From Helicobacteraceae bacterium (GTDB taxonomy: Bacteria; Campylobacterota; Campylobacteria; Campylobacterales; Helicobacteraceae): a DNA stretch of 64,000 nt. Positions 53,664 to 63,062 of this stretch are shown here, piece after piece. Each line of letters opens with the position of its first letter. The first letter of the stretch is position 1. Below the pieces are notes generated by a model. The model made no database searches, was not told the DNA's origin, and saw nothing but the letters and a program-made list of their open reading frames with translations. A program made the translations under genes and the position numbers. Location: contig JAFVZI010000014.1 in NCBI GenBank assembly GCA_017508245.1, forward strand, positions 1-64,000, read 5' to 3'.

Positions 53664-55319
53664 ATGATGTCTGTCATCAAAGACAATGTAATATTGTATT
53701 TTATGGTTTTAAATCTTCTTGCTTCACTGTATCTAATTGTAAATCAACACATATTAGTTGGAATATTTGTAACAATAATTACAGCCATCATTGTTACAAT
53801 GCAATACAAGCAAAGCAAAGAAAATAAAATAAAAAATGATGATATAGATTTAAAACATATAGTCGGTTTAGTGCCGTATATGCCAATTCATACAACAATC
53901 ACCGATATATATAATAATCAAATAATATCAAATGTGCCGCATAGAGAGATTCTAGAAACAATCGATATAAATGATATTTTTAAGAATCCAGATTCTGCCA
54001 ATATTAGATTATTTAGAAATGGCGAAAAAATTATAAAAGTCAAAACAAATAACAAGGCAAAATATTATTGCACAATCAACAATGAAATCAATGACAAAAA
54101 TGGCAATATCATAGGATACATAGAATCTGAATTTGATTTAACAAATATCATAGAATATCAACAGCAATTACCAGAAAGAAACAAAACACTTGAATTTCTA
54201 GAAGCAAGGCTAGAGAAACAAATCGATGATGAAACAAAAGACAAATTTGACAATAAAAGAGATTTTCAAGATATATTAGATAACAATAATGATGGAATCT
54301 TGATATTTTCATACAATACCAAAGAAAATAGAGTTCTTGGATTTATATATTCTAATTTCGTTGCAAGAAATTTAATACAACAGCAAGGCTTAGAGTTAAG
54401 AAATGTAGATATATATGATTTATTTCATAGCAGCGAAAAGGACAGAGTTGAAAAAATATTGAGAAATATGATAAGCAATAAGCCTATATTATTTGAAACT
54501 CTAATGATGTTTAATAATATAATAGTGCCTGTGGAAATCAATGCCCATTTGTGCAGGACTTACAATAAAGATGCGGTATATCTAAGCATTAGAGATATTA
54601 GACTGAGAAAAGAACTTGAAGCAAAGAGAGACAAAAATAGACTAATTTCGATCAAAGATAACAAATTAGACTTTTTAATACAAACTCTATCTATCATATT
54701 TACAAAAATTACACATCAAACAAAGAAAATTACAGAACAAATAACGATTTTGAATAATAATTTCAACTTAAATAATGAGACAAAAGAAATTTTGCAAAGC
54801 TCCAAAAATATTGACCAGACGATAAAAGATATGATTTCTATATACACTCCAACAAATATCAAATCTTATATAAACATAAAAAACCTAGTAGAATCAATCA
54901 AAGATAAAATATTTTTCAAAGAGATAATAAATAATACAGAAATACAGATAATGCAAAAAGGCGACATAAAAGATATTTATTGCGATGAAGACGCTTTAAA
55001 ATATGTGATATTATCAATAATCAACTTCTCGCTTGAAAATATAAATATCAATAAAGGTACGAATTTTTATGGAAAGATAAATATAACATTACAGGAATTA
55101 AATAACAACTACATTTTACTAAGCATAGAAGATAATGCAGGTGGAATTGATAATGACACTCTAAGTAGAATCTTTGATATTTTTTATCAAACAAAAATTA
55201 GCTCTAGTGGGCTTGAACTGCCTACTTGTAAAGCAATCGTAGAAGAAGTGCTTCTTGGACATATGCAAATATCCAACATTGATAATGGAAGCAAAATAGA
55301 CATACAAATAAGCAAATAG
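53664..55319 (+). CDS. orphan PAS sensor-kinase-like protein with atypical catalytic motifs
   Basis: The 551-residue protein has two N-terminal transmembrane segments (8-48), a PAS-like region (195-320, with LSIRDIRLRKELEAKRD at its end), a dimerisation helix with FTKITHQTKK (candidate phospho-His351) and a C-terminal ATPase domain. The N box (IINFSLENI) and G1 box (IEDNAGGI at 488) are recognisable. The G2 box reads SSGLELP instead of a GxGLGL pattern, and the H box is divergent. No response regulator is adjacent. It may be an active kinase with relaxed motifs or a pseudokinase. Confidence 0.7.
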   Translation: MMSVIKDNVILYFMVLNLLASLYLIVNQHILVGIFVTIITAIIVTMQYKQSKENKIKNDDIDLKHIVGLVPYMPIHTTITDIYNNQIISNVPHREILETIDINDIFKNPDSANIRLFRNGEKIIKVKTNNKAKYYCTINNEINDKNGNIIGYIESEFDLTNIIEYQQQLPERNKTLEFLEARLEKQIDDETKDKFDNKRDFQDILDNNNDGILIFSYNTKENRVLGFIYSNFVARNLIQQQGLELRNVDIYDLFHSSEKDRVEKILRNMISNKPILFETLMMFNNIIVPVEINAHLCRTYNKDAVYLSIRDIRLRKELEAKRDKNRLISIKDNKLDFLIQTLSIIFTKITHQTKKITEQITILNNNFNLNNETKEILQSSKNIDQTIKDMISIYTPTNIKSYINIKNLVESIKDKIFFKEIINNTEIQIMQKGDIKDIYCDEDALKYVILSIINFSLENININKGTNFYGKINITLQELNNNYILLSIEDNAGGIDNDTLSRIFDIFYQTKISSSGLELPTCKAIVEEVLLGHMQISNIDNGSKIDIQISK

Positions 55320-55325
55320 GAAAAT

Positions 55326-55988
55326 ATGAATATTACTCTTGATACATATATCATTTCTGATACACATTTTGGGCAAGATTCTATAACTAAAAAAGAAAGA
55401 ATGCGAAATCTTATAGCAAATAATTTAGGCTATAAAAATCACTTTGATTTAATCGTTGATAATTGGAATAAAGAAGTCAGCCAAAAAGATGGAATCTTGC
55501 ATTTAGGCGATGTTTATTTTAAAGATGGATTATCATATCTAAAAAAATTAAATGGCAAAAAAATGCTAATAATTGGCAACAACGATATAAACAAGCTAGA
55601 TAAACTAGAAAAGATGAATTTTGAGATGAAAAACAAGGTCATCTTAAAGATACCGCAAAAAGAAAAAATAAGAGAGAAAATAAAACAAAAATATGGAAAA
55701 ATACAAGAAAAAATATATCTAAATGGCATTATAATAGATATTGGTGGAGAGAGAATCTTATTTAGTCATTTCCCTGTTTTTAACAGGAAACCAAATGATA
55801 AATTTTGTGCTATTAGGGATGTATTAGATGATTATTTTAGATTTAGTGATTGTTCGCTAAATATACACGGACATACACATTCAAAAGAAACAAATAATCC
55901 ATTTTGTATCAATGTATCAGTAGAACAAACGATGCTCTCACCAATAAAATTAAAAAAAATCTTGAAAAACTACAGGAGGTCATTGTGA
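55326..55988 (+). CDS. calcineurin-like metallophosphoesterase
   Basis: The 220-residue cytoplasmic protein has the five metal motifs in order: ISDTHFG (D12, H14), HLGDVYF, GNND, a histidine in FSHFPVF and HGHTH. The substrate is unknown; small bacterial members act on cyclic nucleotides or phosphoesters. It starts 6 bp after the sensor-kinase-like gene and overlaps the next gene by 4 bp (GTGA), suggesting cotranscription. Confidence 0.85.
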   Translation: MNITLDTYIISDTHFGQDSITKKERMRNLIANNLGYKNHFDLIVDNWNKEVSQKDGILHLGDVYFKDGLSYLKKLNGKKMLIIGNNDINKLDKLEKMNFEMKNKVILKIPQKEKIREKIKQKYGKIQEKIYLNGIIIDIGGERILFSHFPVFNRKPNDKFCAIRDVLDDYFRFSDCSLNIHGHTHSKETNNPFCINVSVEQTMLSPIKLKKILKNYRRSL

Positions 55989-56536
55989 ATATTTTAGTTC
56001 CAATAATGCAAGGCTTTGAAGAAATAGAATTAGTAAGCATAATAGACACGCTAAGAAGAGCAGATATAAATACAATCATCGCTAGAGATTCTAGTAATGA
56101 TGATGAAATGGTATCTGGGGCACATAATATTTCTATAAAATCAATGTGCAAAATATCACAAGTTGATATAGGTGGCTTGGACGGTATCGCTCTTGCAGGT
56201 GGATTTGAGGGAATGCTAAATCTAAAAAATAGCAAAGAAATAATAGAAATCATACAAAAATTAGATAAGCAAAATAAGCTTGTAGCTGCTATTTGTGCTT
56301 CGCCTATTGTGCTTGGAACTGCAGGGGTATTAAAAAATGAATTCACTTGTTATCCGAGCTGCGAGAATGAGATAAAAACAGCAGCAAAATATACAAAACA
56401 ATCTACTTGTATAGATGAAAACATCATCACTGCAAATGGTCCAGCAAGTGGTATCTTATTTGCCCTTGAAATTATAAAAAAGCTAAAAGGCAAGGAAAAA
56501 TACGATGAGATAAAGAATGCAATGCTTGTGATATAG
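55985..56536 (+). CDS. DJ-1/PfpI family protein
   Basis: The start is GTG 55985, with AGGAGG at 5 nt, giving NILVPIMQGFEEIELVSIID, the family N-terminus. The 183-residue protein has the conserved Glu (FEEIE, residues 11-15) and the nucleophile-elbow cysteine C104 in AAICASPIVLG. Members act as chaperones, deglycases or glyoxalases (YajL/DJ-1 type); which applies is not resolved. A longer frame from 55904 lacks a ribosome site. Confidence 0.85.
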   Translation: MNILVPIMQGFEEIELVSIIDTLRRADINTIIARDSSNDDEMVSGAHNISIKSMCKISQVDIGGLDGIALAGGFEGMLNLKNSKEIIEIIQKLDKQNKLVAAICASPIVLGTAGVLKNEFTCYPSCENEIKTAAKYTKQSTCIDENIITANGPASGILFALEIIKKLKGKEKYDEIKNAMLVI

Positions 56537-56553
56537 AATCTTATAGATTCTAT
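56533..56553. repeat. motif-derived stem-loop at the end of the DJ-1 gene
   Basis: ATAGAATCT (56533-56541) and AGATTCTAT (56545-56553) pair around TAT and overlap the stop codon of the DJ-1 gene. The following TTATTTAAG is only weakly T-rich, so it is a possible weak terminator. It is an inverted pair of the abundant AGAATCT heptamer. Confidence 0.6.
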
Positions 56554-57458
56554 TATTTAAGATTATATTTATTGATTGCAAACATCAATCATATGTTTTA
56601 TGGCTACATTGTCAAAGTGCCTAAATATTGATTTGCAATTCCACTACCATTAGCACGTCTATAGTATAGAATCCTGCCACCAATAAATTCTATATGCAAA
56701 GCTAAATATTATTTGATGCAATGCGACCATTCATATTGTCATTTTCATAGGATATTTCTATCTATTTTGCGAGCTAATTGGATATGTTACAAATCATTAA
56801 TCTATCATTACCACCTCTGATACTATTAAATCATCTACATTAATAATAAAACTTATTGTTATCCCTTATTTCTTGGCAAGGGCTAGTTCTCTTAAATCAT
56901 CTACTAATAACAAAACCAAGATGAAAAAATACAAAATATCTATCGCTATGCATCTTCCAAAACTTATAATTTAAACAAAATATCTATTTTAAATATTCAC
57001 AAAATTCTATAATTTTATCAATAACTAATCGATTTATATTATACAATATACATCCGTTGGATTTTGGTATTGACACATCAAGACAGGCTTCATATTGCTA
57101 AATACAATTTGCATTTATAAAATTCCCATTTAGGTGATGCCACTTTGCTATGTCTTACATATCATCACTTTTATAAGAGAATCTGCTTTTGACTGCTACC
57201 ATTGTATAACATTCTTCCACAACTTATATTTACATACTTATGATATTGATTACATCGATGTTTACAAAGCTTATCAAAAACTAGCCTCTTTTTTATTGGT
57301 ATCTTCACAAAAAAATATCTAAGCAATAATATATTTTCTAAATAATATTTCTTAGTTATTTTTTGTTGTTTTATGATAGGCCAGAATCTCAAAATTCACA
57401 TTTCTTGATATTTTAGTAGATACTAAAGATTCTAGCTTTCTATAATCCAAAACGTAAA
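56554..57458. other. 905-bp gene-free region with signs of gene decay
   Basis: No intact gene is seen on either strand. Several minus-strand segments read like protein but are cut by stops and change frame: GGRILYYRRANGSGIANQYL near 56620-56700, FRHFDNVAIKHMIDVCNQ ending near 56575, and YENDNMNGRIASNN near 56720-56760. A 73-codon open frame (57171-57392 minus) has no ribosome site. I read the stretch as one or two old pseudogenes between the DJ-1 gene and nusA. Confidence 0.35.
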
Positions 57459-58607
57459 TTATGATTTAAATAAAGATTCTAGTAGCTGTTTTCCACTTTC
57501 TTTTATATCATTTTGTTGCTTTTCTGCTTCTTTTATATTTTGCATATTTAACACATTAGGATTTATGCCTAAATCTTCTATCTCTAGTTCCATTCCAAGC
57601 AACATAGATGTAAGTCTTATATTTACACCTTCTTTGCCTATTGCTTTGGATTTTTGGTCGCTGTAAAGAGATATGATAGCTTTGTTTTCCAACATTTTTA
57701 CACCTACGATTTTTGCAGGTGAAAGTGCATTTGAAATAAATACTTCTGGCACACTAGAATACTCTACACAATCTATGCTTTCTCCACATATTTTTTTGCT
57801 AACTGCATTAATCCTCACACCCTTTACCCCAACGGTCGCACCAACTGGGTCAATTCTAGCTGTATTTGATGATACTGCGACTTTTGAACGAACCCCCGGT
57901 ATCCTAGAACATTTCATAATGCTTACTTCACCATCTGCTATTTCTGGCACTTCTAACTTTAATAACTCTTCTAAAAACTTTGGTGCTGTCCTACTGAGCT
58001 CTATTTGTATCCCGTATCTATTATCGATATAAATTCGCTTCAATATGCAAGAAATGCTTTGCCCTACTTTAAATACTTCGCCCTTTATTCTATTTTTTCT
58101 AGGAAGCCTAGCTCTAATAGAATCTATTTCAACAATAGTATCCTCACTTTTTGAATCGATATATACAACCATTCCATTTACGATTTTATCTACACTATTT
58201 TTTAGATTCTCAAATATCTGGTTTTCTATATTTTTTTCAATACTATTTTCTAAATCCCTTAAAAGATTGCTAATTATATTTCTATTTAATTCCAAATTAT
58301 CAATATTTAATTCAAATAAAATCTCATCACCAATTGACACATTGCCGTTTTTGCGAGCTTGAGAAATTTTTATCAATTTTTTAGAATCCTCTTTTGAAAT
58401 CTCAAAATCATCATCTACAACTTTTAATTTATGAAATAATTTAATCATTTTGTCTTTTTTGTCAAAATCAACAACAAAATTCATATCATTATCAATGCCA
58501 TTTTTTGCAAGTTTCAAAATCTCATTTTTCACTATATTTTGAATGACTTCAATTTGCAATCCTTTTTCATATGCGATAATTTCGATAATATCTAAAATTT
58601 TATCCAA
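57459..58607 (-). CDS. nusA: transcription elongation/termination factor NusA
   Basis: The 382-residue protein has an N-terminal RNA-polymerase-binding domain (1-125), an S1 domain (about 130-195, MVVYIDSKSEDTIVEID) and two KH domains with FLEELLKLEVPEIADGEVSI, RIPGVRSKVAVSS, DPVGATVGVKGVRI and AIGKEGVNIRLTSML. It lacks the C-terminal repeat domains of E. coli NusA, as usual in this group. NusA and NusB (13260) act together in rRNA antitermination. Confidence 0.95.
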   Translation of the reverse strand: MDKILDIIEIIAYEKGLQIEVIQNIVKNEILKLAKNGIDNDMNFVVDFDKKDKMIKLFHKLKVVDDDFEISKEDSKKLIKISQARKNGNVSIGDEILFELNIDNLELNRNIISNLLRDLENSIEKNIENQIFENLKNSVDKIVNGMVVYIDSKSEDTIVEIDSIRARLPRKNRIKGEVFKVGQSISCILKRIYIDNRYGIQIELSRTAPKFLEELLKLEVPEIADGEVSIMKCSRIPGVRSKVAVSSNTARIDPVGATVGVKGVRINAVSKKICGESIDCVEYSSVPEVFISNALSPAKIVGVKMLENKAIISLYSDQKSKAIGKEGVNIRLTSMLLGMELEIEDLGINPNVLNMQNIKEAEKQQNDIKESGKQLLESLFKS

Positions 58608-58694
58608 GATTTGAATCCTTAAAAATCGAGTAAAATATTTTAAAAAACGCTTTGATTATATCAAATTAGACTTAAAGTTTTAAGCTAAATTTGA

Positions 58695-58700
58695 TAGAAT
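58695..58700 (+). promoter_or_regulatory. putative -10 of the HP0268-like/miaB operon
   Basis: TAGAAT preceded by TTGA lies 36 bp before the first ATG, with TTAAGGA as ribosome site. It is in the 129-bp divergent gap to nusA. Confidence 0.45.
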
Positions 58701-58736
58701 ACAATCCTTGCAAAATGCCAATTTAAGGAATAATAA

Positions 58737-58985
58737 ATGAATTTAAAACTAGCTAAAATAGATTTAAATGATAAACCAAGAACAATAACAATAGAAGAAA
58801 TAGAAAAACAAGTAAAAGAAAAAGGAAATGCTGCATTCTACTTTGATAAAGACAATTCATTAAAAGATTTGGAAAAAATGTGTGCTCATTTTGCAAAGAG
58901 TGCAAAATCGACCCATTTTCACGAACTAAGATTTGGGCTTGATAAAGATTGCATCCTTTATGAATTGCATATCATAGATTATTGA
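58737..58985 (+). CDS. HP0268-like small nuclease-fold protein
   Basis: The 82-residue protein resembles H. pylori HP0268 in length, in linkage to miaB and in its C-terminus (ILYELHIIDY versus a DFLYELHII ending, from memory). HP0268 has been described as a small nicking nuclease with ribonuclease activity; whether this homologue shares it is inference. It is 13 bp upstream of miaB. Confidence 0.75.
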   Translation: MNLKLAKIDLNDKPRTITIEEIEKQVKEKGNAAFYFDKDNSLKDLEKMCAHFAKSAKSTHFHELRFGLDKDCILYELHIIDY

Positions 58986-58998
58986 TTGAGATAATAAA

Positions 58999-60291
58999 TT
59001 GACTAAAAAATTATTTATCAAAACATTTGGTTGTGCTATGAATACACGTGATAGCGACCACATCATTGCTGAATTGAAAGAAAAAGCAAACTACAATCTA
59101 ACCCAAGATGCAAAAGAAGCCGACTTAATCATACTAAATACTTGCAGTGTTAGAGAAAAGCCAGAAAAAAAACTATTTAGCGAGATTGGAAGTTACGCTG
59201 CGATAAAAAAAATAGATGCAAAGATTGGAATCTGTGGTTGTACTGCAAGTGCTCTTGGTGAAGAGATAATAAAAAAAGCTCCAAGTGTTGATTTTGTTTT
59301 AGGTGCGAGAAATGTGTCAAAAATATCAAGCATTATTCACAAAGAAAAAGCTGTAGAAATCGAAATAAATCACGACGAATCGAATTATGAATTTTGCAAT
59401 AATATAGAATCTAACATAAGAGCGTTGATAAATATCTCTATTGGTTGTGATAAAAAATGTTCGTATTGCATAGTGCCATTTACAAGAGGAAAAGAAATCT
59501 CAATTCCTACTAATCTTATACTAAAAGAAGCGAAAGCAAGGGTAGAAAATGGTGCAAAAGAAATCATTCTACTTGGACAAAATGTAAATAATTATGGTAC
59601 TAGATTCTCTATTCCGCACGAAAAAATAAACTTTACAAAATTATTGCAAGAAGTAAGCAAGATTGATGGAATTGAACGAATAAAATTCGTATCTCCACAT
59701 CCATTGCATATGGATGATGAATTTATAGAAGAATTCGCAAGCAATAAAAAAATATCAAAATACATACATATGCCTATGCAAAGTGGCTCAAATGCTGTCT
59801 TAAAGGATATGAAAAGAGGATATACAAGAGAGTGGTTTTTAAATAGAGTAAATAAAATAAAATCACTTTGCCCTGATGTAGGCATAGGCACAGATATCAT
59901 AGTAGCATTTCCAAGCGAAAAAGAAGAAGATTTTTATGATACGTTAGATATGGTAAAAAATATAGAATTTGATACTATGTATAGCTTTATTTATTCCCCT
60001 AGAAAAGGTACATTAGCCTTTAATATGAAAGAGATAGATTCTAGTATCGCAAATATGAGATTGGAAATATTGCAGAATCTTCATAAGCAAATACTAAATA
60101 AAAAAGCAAAAAATGAAATCAATAAAACACATAGGGTTATGATTGAAAATGTGAGTGATAAAGGAAGTGAAGGCAGGAGCGATAATGGCAGGCTAATAAA
60201 GATAGACGGCACAAAGCTTTCTATTGGCAACTTCTATGATGTAGTCATCACAAAAAATGAAAATGGAAGCCTATTTGGTAAAACAATTTAA
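58999..60291 (+). CDS. miaB: tRNA-2-methylthio-N6-dimethylallyladenosine synthase MiaB
   Basis: This radical-SAM methylthiotransferase modifies A37 of tRNAs reading UNN codons. The 430-residue protein has the N-terminal cluster cysteines (FGCAMNTRDSDH, LNTCSVREKPEKK, GICGCTA), the radical-SAM motif IGCDKKCSYCIVPFTRG and a C-terminal TRAM domain. The start is TTG 58999 with TTGAG upstream. Its stop shares TAATG with the next gene. Confidence 0.96.
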   Translation: MTKKLFIKTFGCAMNTRDSDHIIAELKEKANYNLTQDAKEADLIILNTCSVREKPEKKLFSEIGSYAAIKKIDAKIGICGCTASALGEEIIKKAPSVDFVLGARNVSKISSIIHKEKAVEIEINHDESNYEFCNNIESNIRALINISIGCDKKCSYCIVPFTRGKEISIPTNLILKEAKARVENGAKEIILLGQNVNNYGTRFSIPHEKINFTKLLQEVSKIDGIERIKFVSPHPLHMDDEFIEEFASNKKISKYIHMPMQSGSNAVLKDMKRGYTREWFLNRVNKIKSLCPDVGIGTDIIVAFPSEKEEDFYDTLDMVKNIEFDTMYSFIYSPRKGTLAFNMKEIDSSIANMRLEILQNLHKQILNKKAKNEINKTHRVMIENVSDKGSEGRSDNGRLIKIDGTKLSIGNFYDVVITKNENGSLFGKTI

Positions 60292-60971
60292 TGATATTTG
60301 ATAAAGATTCTAGAAGAAAATTTAAACGCAAAGTTATGCTTTTATTTGCTCCACGACTTGTTTGGCTATTTCTTTGGATTTTATATTTGAGCTGTAAAAA
60401 TAAATTTTATATTCACGATGATATAAAAAAGAGCAATGCCATACTTGCTTTTTGGCACGGTGAGTTTTTGATGCTTCCATTTTTGTATAGAAAAATGAGA
60501 GATACGCCAAAAATATTTGTAATCTCAAGCGAACATTTTGATGGCGAATTGATAGTAAAACTATATGGATATTTTGGATTTAAAACTATTCGAGGCTCTA
60601 GCACTAGAGGTGGAAGAAGGGTTTTGATACAAGCATTTAATAAGCTAAAAGATGGATATGATATTGCAATAACACCTGATGGACCAAAAGGGCCTTATCA
60701 CAGCATAGCAGATGGCGTTGTAGCGATGAGTCAAAAGACAAATATTGCAATAGTGCCTGTTAGAACTATGCCGGATAGATTTTATGAATTAAAAACTTGG
60801 GATAAATTTAGAATCCCAAAACTATTTTCTAGCATAATATACATTTCAATGCCAAGTTTTAATATACCAAGAGATTTAAGCATAGAAGATGCAAAAAAGT
60901 TAGTATATGAGCAAATGACAAAAGACCCAAATGTAATTTTTAAATGTGAGGATTTTAAAGATATAGTTTAG
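60291..60971 (+). CDS. DUF374 lysophospholipid acyltransferase-like protein
   Basis: The 226-residue membrane-associated protein has an N-terminal hydrophobic helix and the acyltransferase-type motifs AFWHGEFLMLPFL (in place of HxxxxD), RGSSTRGGRRVL and TPDGPKGPYHSIADGVV. It is equivalent to HP0270 next to miaB. It probably acylates a lipid A or phospholipid intermediate; the substrate is not determined. Confidence 0.85.
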   Translation: MIFDKDSRRKFKRKVMLLFAPRLVWLFLWILYLSCKNKFYIHDDIKKSNAILAFWHGEFLMLPFLYRKMRDTPKIFVISSEHFDGELIVKLYGYFGFKTIRGSSTRGGRRVLIQAFNKLKDGYDIAITPDGPKGPYHSIADGVVAMSQKTNIAIVPVRTMPDRFYELKTWDKFRIPKLFSSIIYISMPSFNIPRDLSIEDAKKLVYEQMTKDPNVIFKCEDFKDIV

Positions 60972-61034
60972 TAATTTTATAAGTTTAAGATTGTAGAATC
61001 TTGTGGTTAAATATTTATTTTTAAAGGCTATTTA

Positions 61035-61952
61035 TTGTCATTATTTAGCAGAATATATCAAAAAGTTATTGTTTCAATTGACTTATACGAAAAGACTTGC
61101 AAAATTAGAATATCTAATAATAAAAATACGCAACAAGAAGAAAAAACATATAAAACCATTAATGCAAATTTTCCTATAGAAGCAGCAAAATACATACAAA
61201 AGATACAAAATCAATATCCGCATACATATACATCTGCTATGATTAGAACAGAAAATCAAGGGCTATTAAATGGTAAAAATATCGATGTATTTGATAAATT
61301 TGGGCTTGATATAAATTCTTTAAAAATAATGCTAGTAAATAAGCAATGGTTTATTTATGTAGGCAAAAAAAATTTGCAAGAATACAAAAATAAATTTAGT
61401 AAGATAAATGGATTGGACTTTGTTTTTTCACCATTTATCATCATTTATGAAAAAATAAAAGACAGATTAGATAGTGCAAAAAAGCTATACATATTACAAG
61501 AAAAAGGCTCTACTAGCTTGCTTATTGCAGACAGAGATAATATATATTTTGGAAATCACATAGTATTTGAACAAGATAGATTCGTAGATGAAAACAAGGA
61601 AGATAAAAAAAAGAATGATGATATGATAGAGTTTGATGTTATAGATGAAATAGATGAAAATATCATTATCAAAGATTTCGATAAAGGCAGTTATGACCTA
61701 TCATCAAATAGCCTTAGTGAATTATCTATTGCAAACCATATGATAGAACTAATCACAAAAACTTTGAATAACTTTTATCAAGATAATAGATATGCCAGTG
61801 ATTTTATAGATGAACTTTTAATACTTGATGGATATGGGATAAGTGATAATGCAATATCATATCTAAAAAATAATACCATGCTTGAAACTCAATTTATACG
61901 AATAGATGTATGTAAAGAAGTAGAAAAACTAACGAAAATGGAATTAACATAA
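61035..61952 (+). CDS. PilM-like protein of a type IV pilus/competence-type assembly platform
   Basis: The 305-residue soluble protein starts at TTG 61035, with AAAGG at 7 nt. The N-terminal strand VIVSIDLYEKTCKIRI and the later YILQEKGSTSLLIADRDNIYFG recall the actin-like fold of PilM or GspL cytoplasmic domains. The C-terminal part carries FIDELLILDGYGIS. Similarity is weak, and the call rests on the two following genes. In C. jejuni, cts genes for DNA uptake lie in comparable modules. Confidence 0.5.
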   Translation: MSLFSRIYQKVIVSIDLYEKTCKIRISNNKNTQQEEKTYKTINANFPIEAAKYIQKIQNQYPHTYTSAMIRTENQGLLNGKNIDVFDKFGLDINSLKIMLVNKQWFIYVGKKNLQEYKNKFSKINGLDFVFSPFIIIYEKIKDRLDSAKKLYILQEKGSTSLLIADRDNIYFGNHIVFEQDRFVDENKEDKKKNDDMIEFDVIDEIDENIIIKDFDKGSYDLSSNSLSELSIANHMIELITKTLNNFYQDNRYASDFIDELLILDGYGISDNAISYLKNNTMLETQFIRIDVCKEVEKLTKMELT

Positions 61953-61962
61953 AGGGATAATA

Positions 61963-62481
61963 ATGGCTGTAAGATATAGCTTTACAACTCCACAACCAAA
62001 ATACATAGTATCAAAGCTAACAAAAATTTGGATATTTTATGTGATAGTTAGCGTTATTATTGTGTATTTTGGTGGAATCTATCTAAAAATAGAAGTCAAT
62101 ATGTTAAACAATAATGCACAAATTGTAGAAAACAATATGAATATTCAAGATAAAAAAATAGCCCTTATAAATAAAAATATAGAGCGTCTGAAATATGAAG
62201 CGAACCTAGATAATATAAATAAAAACTACAATAATGAGGTGCAACAATCATTATTAAATTTATTTGCATTGATACCCGACCAAATAACAATAACACAAAT
62301 AAAGCTTGAGGAAGAAAAACTAACACTAAAGGGTATCACACCGACTAGAGAATTGTATTCTTTTTTGCTACAAGCACCACTAAGGTCAATCTTTACGACA
62401 AGTAGAGTTGATTTTTTTCCACTACCAAATGGGTGGTTTAACTTCACATCAATTAGCGTATTGAATAAAGAGGCGAAATGA
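61963..62481 (+). CDS. PilN-like bitopic membrane protein
   Basis: The 172-residue protein has a short cytoplasmic start, one transmembrane helix (about 25-45, IWIFYVIVSVIIVYFGGIYL), a coiled coil (50-95) and a C-terminal ferredoxin-like domain with LFALIPDQITITQIKLEEEK, a typical PilN segment. It lies 10 bp after the PilM-like gene and overlaps the next by 4 bp. Confidence 0.6.
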   Translation: MAVRYSFTTPQPKYIVSKLTKIWIFYVIVSVIIVYFGGIYLKIEVNMLNNNAQIVENNMNIQDKKIALINKNIERLKYEANLDNINKNYNNEVQQSLLNLFALIPDQITITQIKLEEEKLTLKGITPTRELYSFLLQAPLRSIFTTSRVDFFPLPNGWFNFTSISVLNKEAK

Positions 62482-63008
62482 AATTTTTTAATTTTTTAAA
62501 TGATATTGATTGGAGTAAAAACACCATATTGTTTATAATATATATATTGGTTATATTATTTTGCCTAGCATTTTATTTTATACCAATTATGCAAAATCAT
62601 AAAATTCAAACACTAGATTACAAACGAATACAAAATCTTAATACTGCAATTGCTCAAAATGAAAATAGCTTACAGCAAAGTATGGATTCTGTATTAAAAG
62701 AAAATGCTCATCAAAATATAAGAAATAAAGTTGATATGCAAGAACTAGAAAACTACATAAAAAAATATATAAATGATGTAGCAATCATTGATAATGGAAT
62801 ACAAGATTCTACCAATAATATAAAAATACAAAATATAGCTATACAAGGATATACAAAAGATACAAAAAAGATTATAGATTTTATAAACAACCTAGGAAGC
62901 CTCAATAGTAGCATAAGGATAGGATTACCAATCGATATAACAAAACAAGGCAATAACCTAAAAGTGAATCTTTATATTAATATTTATTATAGTGATTATG
63001 AATTATAA
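62478..63008 (+). CDS. PilO-like bitopic membrane protein
   Basis: The 176-residue protein has one transmembrane helix (about 16-38), a coiled coil (48-95) and a small periplasmic domain with IQNIAIQGYTKDTKKIIDFI, resembling PilO/GspM. Together with the PilN-like and PilM-like genes it suggests an inner-membrane platform for a transformation pseudopilus. No pilin, ATPase or secretin gene lies nearby in the window. Confidence 0.55.
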   Translation: MKFFNFLNDIDWSKNTILFIIYILVILFCLAFYFIPIMQNHKIQTLDYKRIQNLNTAIAQNENSLQQSMDSVLKENAHQNIRNKVDMQELENYIKKYINDVAIIDNGIQDSTNNIKIQNIAIQGYTKDTKKIIDFINNLGSLNSSIRIGLPIDITKQGNNLKVNLYINIYYSDYEL

Positions 63009-63062
63009 TTATTTTAGTTCAGACCAACGTTTGCCTACACTAATGCCACATTTAAGTGGCAC

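Noticed and set aside
57134-57322. Plus-strand 62-codon frame in the gene-free region before nusA
   Set aside because: It has no ribosome site, and the sequence reads as AT-rich random codons with many His/Tyr; it overlaps an equally poor minus-strand frame.
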